A program made the position numbers and the translations under genes. This document shows positions 55,057 through 64,000 of a stretch of DNA of 64,000 nucleotides, one piece after another. The stretch is from Cydia pomonella (Eukaryota > Arthropoda > Insecta > Lepidoptera > Tortricidae). The number at the start of each line of letters is the position of its first letter. Position 1 is the first letter of the stretch. The notes below the pieces were generated by a model, which did not search any database, was not told where the DNA came from, and saw nothing but the letters and a program-made list of their open reading frames with translations. The stretch is from positions 4,601,451 to 4,665,450 of the forward strand of contig NC_084728.1 of the NCBI RefSeq assembly GCF_033807575.1. Direction: 5' to 3'.

Positions 55057-57289
55057 GACCACGCATATCGTCCGATATTTTTAAATTTGTAATTTATCGG
55101 ACTTAAATTTGAAATCGCCCTATGCTGTGACACAATAAAATATATGAGCCTACCTAAATTTCCTTTTGCTACTAGTATCAGTGCATTTCTTCTGGAATCC
55201 TTGTTCACCATTAGGTAGCTACGCAACTTAACTTAGATATTTATTTATTTATTTGTATAATATGAAACAAACTGTCATACAATAGTACATTACGATACAA
55301 GTGCGAAAAATAGGAAATTCGAAACGAGTGGCGATAAATTAAAACACGACCGAAGGGAGTGTTTTAAATCGACACGAGTTGCGAATTACCTATTCGCACA
55401 TGTATCGTACAACGTTTTACAGTACATATGGCCCTTTAAATGTTCGACACAGTAACGTAATATGCTACTTCTCGCACTAGTGCTATAAAGTAGCCCCATA
55501 TGTACTGTAAAAAATATTATTACTGTTTCTTCTCTTAATCTAGACTAGTTTTGTTAAACATATAGAAGCACGAAAAGTATCTAGATAGTAGATATATTGA
55601 CTTTTAAAGACATACATTTTTCGCAATGTGGGCCCTACCGCAATCCTCGAAAATTGATTTTACATAGTGTATCTATGTCACTCTTATACGGCATTGAACA
55701 TCATTTTGGGCGTTATACTGTTAAACACTGCATAAACGTAAATCGTGCCGTGCATCATCGAAGTTATTTGTTGATATTATTGTTAGTAATATTGACGGAA
55801 GCTAAAATGTTTCTCATACCTTCTCACGTTTTATTATGAAAAGTTTAAATTGATCTTCGTTTCCGTCGCTTTAATCGTAAATACGACAGCGACAAAAAGA
55901 GACAAAGACAATTTTTAGACAATTGAAACGGTAATTAAAGAACAAGGTCGGTATAATTGGTATATTTATTAGATATATAACGAAATATAACAGAAATCAT
56001 CCAAATACCTACAGCGAAAGAGAGTAGTCTGAATCAACAAAAAATATTGTATAACGATTACAAACCATTATATACGCTGATCAACGACTTTATTTAATAA
56101 TCGTTTGTTACAAGAATGCCATTTAGTCATTTTTGTCTAATACCTATGGAAATAATATTACGTGTACGAATTTTAACAAACAACATCAAAATAAATATTC
56201 TCTGCTGACACTTCACTATATAGATCGTGTCATTCACGACCACACGTTCGTCTTGACTCGTATCGTCATGTAATTAAAGGTTAGATTTGACAAATCTGCG
56301 CGTCGTCGTGGATGACACGAACTATAATACCTATTGATGTCAAATTCGGGGGTTGTCGTTGAGATTCAAGATGGCGAAGACGTCTCGAGAATATTTTTTT
56401 GTGTTTAGCTCATTTATGTTGTTCAAAGTGTAGTATTGATAGCTTATTATGCAGTGAACTATCGTGGAAGTGTGCAGTTAATGAAAAACTAATCTTGAAA
56501 CACGTTTAAACATGTTTTAATCAACATCCGGCAATCCATCGTGGCTTTTAGTAAAGTCCAGCTATCTCTTTACTAAAAGCAACTACCGAACAACGTCATG
56601 CTCTACGAGCACACTTAAAACTCACAACGAAACTTGACATTGGCAAAATCATCATAGATTTGATGGAAGCCATATTTTAAAAGAAGAAGATGTCAAATTC
56701 AATATCAAATTGATAAAACACGTGAGTGATATCCATGCAGGCAAATGAGCTTTAATGCCACCTTTTGAGCCTAGCTAAGATGTAAATCTTTAGAAGTACA
56801 TCAAAAAGTCCCATGCGAATCGAAAACATGTATTGGGATAACAGTTCTACGAAAGGTCACCTGACAATTTTTATACAGTATTTAAGTTTTGTTTGGCGTT
56901 TTCTATGAACAATTGTCAACTTAGCTAGGCCCCCTGATCGTCAATGAATAGTATATTTATGTTGATTGATTGACTCTTAACTAACTTGGGAGACTAGCTA
57001 AATAAATCCTCCACCACGAAGCGATATAATATAACAAACAGTCATAACAGACAGAAATCTCATTAAATTGATAATCGAAACTATATTTGATCTTTATTAG
57101 TGATGGACCTAATATTGGCTAATTATTAGGTATTCGGTAGGTAAGTTCGATTAAAGTACTGAATAATCGACAAATATTGTATAGTAGGTATACATGGCGG
57201 ATGGGGGCTAGTCGATTTTTTTAGGTTTTTTCGTTAAGGCCCTCTTTTGTTAAAATCTTACTCGAGTATAAGTTTTTTTTTTATATACT
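55057..57289. other. Spacer between pairs 4 and 5
   Basis: Contains the palindromic repeat at 55,255-55,520 and a patch shared inverted with pair 5's 3' flank (CCATTAGGTAGCTACGCAAC at 55,210 against GTTGCGTAGCTACCTAATGG at 58,637). A CAAGATGGCGAAGACGTCTC segment at 56,368 looks exon-like but has no supported frame. Confidence 0.45.
55255..55520. repeat. Palindromic repeat, second copy of the 26.7-kb family
   Basis: AGTACATTACGATACAAGTG and ATTCGCACATGTATCGTACA arms, with TCGACACGAGTTGCGAATTA; shared in inverted orientation with 26,750-27,180. Confidence 0.65.
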
Positions 57290-57500
57290 ACGTCGGTGGC
57301 AAACAAGCATACGGCCTGCCTGATGGTAAGCAGTCTCCGTAGCCTATGTACACCTGCAACTCCAGAGGAGTTACATGTGCGTTGCCGACCCTAACCCCAC
57401 CCCCCTCGTCGAGCTCTGGCAACCTTACTCACCGGCAGGAACACAACACTATGAGTAGGGTCAAGTGTTATTTGGCTGCGGTTTTCTGTAAGGTGGAGGT
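57290..57500. repeat. Dispersed repeat, second copy of the 7,970 family
   Basis: AACAAGCATACGGCCTGCCT through GGCTGCGGTTTTCTGTAAGG, in the same orientation as the first copy. Confidence 0.7.
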
Positions 57501-57544
57501 AAGTAGCATAATTTCCCCGACTTACGTATATCCTACTCTTATAG

Positions 57545-57690
57545 TGGTGCAGTTGGCTAACAGCCGCTTATAAACAGGTAAACAGCGACGATCCGAGTTC
57601 GATCCCCGGACGTGTGTGCAGATATAACTTTTTGTACTGTAATTTCATATTTTTGATTGATCAAGAGAGTGTGAAGCTCGAGCCGAGACC
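57545..57690 (+). repeat. tRNA-like SINE module
   Basis: TGGTGCAGTTGGCTAACAGCC (A box) and CCGAGTTCGATCCCCGG (a good B box), then a poly-pyrimidine stretch and TTGATCAAGAGAGTGTGAAG. It shares its layout with 37,730-38,400. Not a functional tRNA: no complete cloverleaf is seen. Confidence 0.5.
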
Positions 57691-58267
57691 TACATGTTTT
57701 TTCGGAACGATTATTTCCGAAAATATTAACTTTATCAACAACTAGTTCGTTTTGTAAGACCTATTCAACATTACCCCACACATTGAGTCAAAGCAAAAAA
57801 CAAAACGTTTCCTATGGGAGGTGCCCTAAAAATATATATTTATTTTGTAATTTTTATTTTACCGTTCTGTCGCTATGCATGATGTATGTATTCATGCCGA
57901 TTTGCAGCTTTCTAGCACTAACGATCACGGAGCTAAGACGCGGACGGACGGACAGATGGACATGGCGAAACTATGTAACTATACGGGTGTCTAGGTGACT
58001 ACGAAACCCCAATAAAGGGGTACGATGGCTAGTTACCATATTTCTTATAACGATGCTCAACACGGAAATGTAAAGGTGCTGAAAAGGCCTGTGGTTATTT
58101 ATATTTGTAGTTGTTGTATGCGTACTTCACTCAAAAAATTTAAACTTAATTTTAATGTAACCTAATAACAATAATAATTACCTATATTATGGTAGATATT
58201 AGGTATGTTAATAAATATGACGATTTAAATTAGAACATCACTACTGTCATGTTGTAACACTTAATTA

Positions 58268-58475
58268 AGGTGGCACAGAGAACCAGTATTTTGGGCCATT
58301 AGTTGTTGTTTTGACAACAAACCATAGAAGCGGAACGTGAATAAGGTCGCAAGTCGCCACCTAAACGCGTAAATTTTACGGCGCTTACGTCGTTTTGGTC
58401 GCGTGGTATAGATTGCGATTTCGACAATTTCATTGTTTGGTATAGCTACTCTATAGTAATAATAATAACTCAATG
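58268..58475. repeat. Dispersed repeat, second copy of the 2,655 family
   Basis: ACAACAAACCATAGAAGCGG and GACAATTTCATTGTTTGGTAT shared with 2,699-2,805. Confidence 0.5.
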
Positions 58476-58810
58476 AAGAAAGAATTAAAACATTTTAATA
58501 ATATCAACAAATGACTTCGACGTTGCATGGCCAGTTTGTTTTGCAGTGTATAAGAGTGACGTAGATACACTATGTAAATTAAATTATCAAGTTTTACGAA
58601 ATTATATGTGTCGGCAAGAGACAACGATCTCTAGGTTACGTTGCGTAGCTACCTAATGGTGAATAAGGATACCAGAAAAGATGCACTGATACTAGTAGCA
58701 AAACGAAATGTAGGTATGCTTATATATTTTATTTTGTCACAGCGTAGGGCGATTTCAAATTTAAGTCCGATAAATTACTAAATGAAAAATATCGGACGAT
58801 ATGCGTGCTC

Positions 58811-59688
58811 TTAGCGCCCGCAGCCGCAGCCGCAGCCGGAGCCGCCCTGCACGCTGGTGATGGCTACGTTCCCGCAGCTGCCGCAGCTGTAGTCGACGCA
58901 GCCAGACCCTTTAGTGTCGTATTCGCCCGCGAACTCCACGGCACTCAGGAACGGCAGTTCTCCGTTAACGTCCAAGTTTCCGCTCAGGCCGAGTTCGGAG
59001 GAGACCGCGATGCCGGAGGGGGAGATCGGGCCGACGCTGGTGACGAGGAGGTCGCCGCCGCTAGTTTGGATGGCGATGGAGTTGGAGCTGACGGAGCTGC
59101 TGGAGCCCCTGGAGCTGCTGGAGCCCTTAGAGCCGCTACTTGAGCAGCCACATCTCTGACCAGAGATAGTCTGCAACACAAATTCAACATGTTATTAAAT
59201 CAACTATCAAAAAGAGTTTGAAAGCTGAAAATTACGAGGAAGTGATAATAAGAATATATAAATAAGTATTGTTTTTAGTGCCTTCCTGACATTTCAATAG
59301 TTGGTTTGGTTGGCTGCCAAACGTAGAGGGGCCCAAAATCCTATACGATCCGGATAGGTCGATATTTATACAAGAAACTTTATGATACTTTCATAACACG
59401 AGGTAAAACTAAAATTTTAGCTTCAGTCAGTATGGAATTGTCTGTATTCTTTATTTGAATCAGTTTGTAAGCCATGGTAATTTCAGGATTAGCAAAAATA
59501 GCAGTGATGTTACAAGCACGTTGAAAGAATGAATGACATAAAACCAACAAGGGGGATAAATAAAGGAATAATTATTTATAAAATATGGTGTTTGGTGCGT
59601 AAGAAAGTTTAGTAAAAAGTAAATGAATAAAGTGACTTACCTGGACAAGGAGAGCAAAAGCGCAGAAGATCACAACTTTGAAGACCAT
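58811..59688 (-). CDS. Chorion class B protein, pair 5 (inverted)
   Basis: Exon 1 59641-59688 (MVFKVVIFCAFALLVQ), exon 2 58811-59170; 135 aa. Closest to pair 4 in its arm and tail, with LSGNLDVNGE and FAGEYDTKG as differences. The donor is the standard CAG/GTAAGT. The orientation is opposite to pairs 1-4, so its 3' end faces the 3' end of B4. Confidence 0.93.
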
Positions 59689-60038
59689 CTTGACTTGTTC
59701 TTAGTGGAAGTTTACACTAGAATGACTCTTCGCTTCGTAGACCTAGTTTATAAATGGTATATTATCTCTTCTCAAAAATTCTTTTGATTTAAAACAATAG
59801 ACTAATTATTTAAACAGCTTGTGATTGTCCACGTTTGGAGTCACTATCAGTTTGAGCCTCATTGTTTCAGTAAAATACTATTTAATAGACAAAACAGTGA
59901 TTTTTATGCACGTGTTCGAGTTATCAATGTTTTTAACATTCCATTGAAACCGCTTTAGTATAAAAGCTTAACCAGCTACATAAGCAAGTATAGTTTCAAC
60001 TTTCAAGTAGCTTCAAAAGCGAAGGAACAGCATCAAAC
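59689..60038. promoter_or_regulatory. Bidirectional chorion promoter, pair 5 (350 bp, inverted)
   Basis: The reverse complement of the other promoters with more substitutions; AGATAA is altered to AGAAGAGATAAT on the minus strand and the B-side TATA is weaker (CATTTATAAACTAGG kept). The A-side TATA is TATAAAAG at 59,960. Confidence 0.8.
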
Positions 60039-61347
60039 ATGTCTCCTTTCACCGTGTTCGCCCTCTGTCTCCAGCTCTGCCTGATTCAGGTAAATATTTT
60101 TGATTGAAGTTTCACTTATTTTAACGACCAACTATAATAGATTGTTTACTTTGTAGATTGTTTACCTAACTACACAGTTAATTACATGCCCGATTTTATG
60201 TTTCTTTGTGTTAGATATCTAAGACATTTAAAATTTACGACTAAAATTAATAATTATAGTATATAAGGTGTATCTAGATCGATATCATAACCTTCCTATA
60301 ACACGTATAAAATCAGATGCGATAAACAAACGGCGTAAAATATTAACAAAGCTGTATCTGTAGGTACAACGTAAATGTAAAGCGCAAAAGGTTTGCATTA
60401 GAATAGAAATCATTTATTCAGACACCACATCAAATCAAATAGCAAATACAGGGAAAAGATACACAAAACAATAATAGAAACAAAGATGTGAAGTCGAAAT
60501 GGTCTCCACTCAGCAAAGCAGCTGGCGCGACTAGCGTGGGAAACGACGCTGGTTTTATGTGGAGCCAGGTACCATCGCTATTTTCACGTTTTATTAGTTC
60601 GTAAGTATACAATTATTTTGTTGCAGCTTATCCCTTGGAATGTTAGGCCGTCGGCTCCCGACCGATAATGTTATTTAAATTTCAAATTAGATTAATTGTA
60701 ATAAAATCTAATTTCCAACAACTCAAAAACGACATATATGCCATTTAAAGAGTTATGACAATGATGTAGATAAAGCAGTGTATGTAACGGTACATAATTA
60801 GGCATTAAAATACTCGTGTGATCCTTTTATGAAACTCATTTCATTCGTTTCATGAACCCACACGTATTTTAATGCCTTTCATTATGTAGCAGTCACATAA
60901 ACTAATATTATGTTGAGAGGTCATTTATATTATTTTATATTATGATGGTGCGCACGAATAAATATGTTAATTATAAATTTGCTAATGATATTTCTCTTAT
61001 ATGGAGCATACCAGTTGGTGCTATTAGAATTATGTAGTTGAAAATAACGCAGTGTTTCATGAACACTGAAGAGCAAAGAAAACGAGCCCAACAAATTTTT
61101 AATGGAAAATATTTTTCAGTCCGTGCTGAGTGGTTCCATTAGCCGCTCCTCCAGCTCCGGCGGCAGCTGCGGCTCGTACGGCGGGCAGGGCTGCGGACAG
61201 GTGGGCGCGGCCGGCACCATCGACGCGTGCGGCACCACTTGCGTCACCGGCGCCGTGCCCGTGCTCGGCTCCGTCTGCTTCGAAGGCTGCGCGCCCGCCT
61301 GCGGCTCCGTCTCCATCTGCGGAAAGTGCGGATGCGGATGCAAATAA
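60039..61347 (+). CDS. Chorion class A protein, pair 5
   Basis: Exon 1 60039-60089 (MSPFTVFALCLQLCLIQ), intron 1,030 bp ending TATTTTTCAG, exon 2 61120-61347; 92 aa. Substitutions relative to copies 2-4: CFEGC for CFGGC and a charged end CGKCGCGCK for CGQCGCGCN, which makes it the most diverged two-exon A copy. Confidence 0.93.
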
Positions 61348-61639
61348 ATTCCTCACCGAAGATCTCACTCTAAAAGAATTTCTGGATCACTCATGTCTTG
61401 AATTAAAGCAATTCTCAATAACTGTGTTTGCCTTTTTGCTAATAATATAGTTCTTAACCTTATAACCTTTTTGACATATTTAGGTGTCAACTCGCTAACA
61501 TCGAAAAATAAGTGCCTACAATTACTTATAGATAATCCGATAAAAAACATCAAAAATAGCGAATGAGATTACGCTTTACAAGTATCTAATTGCTTTCAAT
61601 AAATGCGAATTATGTATTTCCGACAAAATCATTCAAAAT

Positions 61640-62640
61640 TTTAATAACATCGCGCTAACCATCAAAAATATATCTGAAGACAGTCGACATCTTCTCGGGG
61701 CACCCATCTTCAATGAAGGCATCCCTCCCCTTCTGAGTAAATCTATTTCGAAATTTAGTGACTATTCGGACAGCCTTCTCAAAGTCATTCTGCTTTGTTT
61801 ATTTTAAAATCTTGTTTACTCATTCCAAAATTCACCTACCTGCTCCGCTGCTCCTTTTGGAAATATCCCCGTCTACTCCGACCTATTGACTTACTTTTAA
61901 AAATTGAATCCATTTTGAACATCCAATTTAGCGAGCAGGCATGGACTCAAGCCACCTTACCGATAAGATATGGTGGCTTGGGTACCCGTAAAATTTCAAG
62001 TGTGAGTGAGGCGCCTGGCATCATCTAGGCCAGAGTCAGGTCACTGGCTCCACGCGTATCCTTCGTTAACACCGGCACCTTTATCGACCCAGAGACGCTT
62101 CACATAGCCGCTGGTCTCCGGCTTGAAGTTGCACTCTGTGCCGACCACGACTGCGCGTCTTGGGATCCCATGTAGATAGCCTCGGTCACCATGGGCTCGC
62201 CTGCTCTTCGGGTGCCGGCCCGCTTGTCTCGCCACGCCGCGGCGCGCCGCCCTTAACGACATCTTGAGAAGGGCACTAGTCAGTGCCGGCGTTCCCGCCG
62301 CTTTGGAGCCCCAAATAGTGCGGAATGACGGTAAACGCCCCGACGGGATGTCGTTAATTCCCTGGAAGATGGGTCGCGCGTTGGTATGGGACGCCACTTG
62401 CGCTGACACGCTAGCGGCATCCTACTTCCCATCGACCAGCAATCATGCTGGTGCGGCGGCGGACACTCGGGAGCATCAAAAGGTAGCCAAATATAGCTGT
62501 CTCGGCGCTCAATACGAATTCATTGCGTTTTGCGTCGAGACACTTGGTTCGTGGGGCAGAGGGGCACATATGCTCCACTCCACAAGGAGCTGGGAAAGCG
62601 GCTGAGGGAGGCAACGCAATCCAGCGCGGGAACGCTGCTT
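61640..62640 (+). mobile_element. Degenerate LINE, reverse-transcriptase ORF C-terminal third
   Basis: Pieces in successive frames: LLGAPIFNEGIPPLLSKSIS, then IPKFTYLLRCSFWKYPRLLR, SEQAWTQATLPIRYGGLGTRK (around 61,795-62,020), then KRPDGMSLIPWKMGRALVW and DATCADTLAASYFPSTSNHA, VETLGSWGRGAH, and a shifted KELGKRLREAT end. This order is the C-terminal third of an insect LINE ORF2. Several frameshifts; not functional. The end (KELGKRLREAT) is homologous to the start of the minus-strand fragment at 4,682-4,918. Confidence 0.75.
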
Positions 62641-62649
62641 GCATGATTT

Positions 62650-63860
62650 TTACTTTAGTTATTCTAATTGTAATTAGTTTTAGTTTATTATTCATGTTGT
62701 GAGTTTTCATTGAGATTTTACGCAAATAAAATGTCCTAATTTAGAATATATTATGCTAAAACGATCGTCAACAAAATCAAAGTAATTTGTTAAGACTTAG
62801 TAGAATTTTTTTCTCCCGAAATGGAATTTCATAGAAAAGATACCGTCCCTCCCTTCCCTCTTAAGGTGTACAGGAGAGTCTGGGTCCATGTAAGTATCTA
62901 ATCTAACTTTCTCTAATTACAAAAATAGAATATCTCTATGTATTAAACTCAAAATATATCATATTAGTTTTCACCACACCAACGGGTAAAGGCCCTCCTG
63001 ATTGTTCAAAAACTAATGAGAAAGATGAATTTATGTATGCACGTGGGGCAAAGCAATCAGATGCAAATTTTGAGTTTTTTCCTTGCAAATTTAGACTTTT
63101 CAATGATGATTTGGTTTGTTTTTTTGGTATATCATAGTTTGTATTTTCCTCGCGTTGGTGTGGTGAAAAAACTTGTGTTTCATATGGAGGCAAAGCTTGT
63201 TAACCCTCGTTCCTTGAAACCCTGAAACTCGCGACGCCCGTGGTTGAATTTTGGAATCTTTCGCTTGCTCGGGTATCAATATTAGCACGAGCGGTTAAAC
63301 AACAACTTTGCCTCCTTGTAAAATAAATAACTACTAAACGCAAACTGTTGAGATCTTTTTGAGGCTAACTGTATTAGTCATTCTTTTTATATTTTGAATG
63401 TTTGTCTCAACTGTAGTTCAGCAATCTGGGTCTCGACAGTACTAAATATTGTTTTTATCCTTACGGTTATAAAAAAACTTAGAAATGAACTCTATAGATA
63501 ATAATTTTATTTGTATAAATATTTGAGTTTTAATAGCTGTCAATAGAGTTGCATTTTATAACTGACATATATGGCTTCGTTTTTTTTTTTTATAAAAGAG
63601 AAATTACATCGGCTATGATCACTTATCTGCCAAACTGCATAGCAGTTTGTTGGCAGAAAACTTATTCTACCCTCCAACATTGTTAAGTAAGTTATTGCTT
63701 ACTTGATTTATAGCTATATAACTATAGTTTGAACTAGAGGCTTAAGATATTATATTAAAACATTCGCTTGGTAGGTATTTGTCATTTTGTTAAGAGAATA
63801 TCACGAGGAAATTAAAAACCGGGCCTTCTTAGGCTTACGATACCATAGATAAGTTATTTT
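62650..63860. other. Repeats, no gene
   Basis: Two related stretches at 62,960-63,080 and 63,130-63,330 contain TTTTCACCACACCAACGGGT against GCGTTGGTGTGGTGAAAAAA (inverted), suggesting a MITE; GCGACGCCCGTGGTTGAATT and CTTTCGCTTGCTCGGGTATC are common lepidopteran repeat pieces. No exon supported. Confidence 0.5.
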
Positions 63861-63864
63861 TTCT

Positions 63865-63960
63865 AAACTAATGTATACAAAACACTCACCAGTACAAGTC
63901 GGGGCTCAAATCCGGGTTACAATTTATTGCTGCCTGACCGCTAGGCCACTAGCACTCTCA
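63865..63960 (-). repeat. SINE head, minus strand
   Basis: On the minus strand: GCTAGTGGCCTAGCGGTCAGG (A box) and CGGATTTGAGCCCCGACTTG (B box region). Same class as the SINE at 52,173. Confidence 0.65.
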
Positions 63961-64000
63961 TAACTTTCATAGTTTGGGTATTATGGGTGAATGTTTGTAA

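Larger units (their letters stand above)
51758..55060. repeat. Tandem duplication unit IV, shortened
   Basis: Starts like units II and III and stays collinear through the exon-like module and A exon 2, but the A intron is cut to 398 bp and the similarity fades after the B gene. Confidence 0.75.

Noticed and set aside
62041..62409. 122-aa minus-strand ORF
   Set aside because: Antisense to the degenerate LINE reverse-transcriptase fragment.

Overview
This is eukaryotic nuclear DNA from a lepidopteran (moth or butterfly). The evidence is five divergent pairs of class A and class B eggshell (chorion) genes with the short signal-peptide exon and single short intron typical of silkmoth chorion genes, a six-exon insect odorant receptor, and a dense load of lepidopteran-type repeats (tRNA-headed SINEs, LINE tails, hAT and Tc1/mariner MITEs). 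The species cannot be named from the sequence.

Layout. 1-2,881: a minus-strand chorion class A-like gene cut by the left edge, with three visible exons and a Ser/Tyr/Cys repeat arm; its large intron holds a retroelement fragment. 2,900-12,000: repeats, including a hAT-type MITE with an 8-bp target duplication, LINE tails, and a relic that matches the intron of the first chorion A gene far to the right (4,960-5,292). 12,082-15,600: a complete odorant receptor, about 405 aa. 16,400-22,000: transposon remains, a LINE RNase H domain, and a four-copy array of about 286 bp. 22,532-25,947: a minus-strand single-Ig membrane protein, then an intronless plus-strand gene for a secreted repeat protein whose C-terminal block resembles one I associate with bacterial effector-like proteins.

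27,300-61,350: the chorion cluster. Pairs 1-4 are oriented A(-)/B(+) and pair 5 is inverted, B(-)/A(+). Each pair shares a 338-350 bp bidirectional promoter with TATA boxes facing both ways and GATA-type motifs; A and B should be co-expressed in follicle cells and their products assembled into the eggshell. Pairs 2-4 lie in tandem segmental duplications starting at 31,752, 45,068 and 51,758. Comparing paralogous units shows individual insertions: a 7,354-bp TIR element in unit II, a GTCT-microsatellite element in unit III, a SINE in unit IV and a LINE in the pair-1 B intron. The 7.35-kb element itself carries an apparently intact 2.4-kb mariner-like transposon and nested MITEs.

From 61,400 to the right edge there is a broken LINE and more repeats. 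Most GC-rich open frames in the chorion exons on the wrong strand or frame are by-products of composition. Exon boundaries were placed by eye from GT/AG sites and frame continuity.
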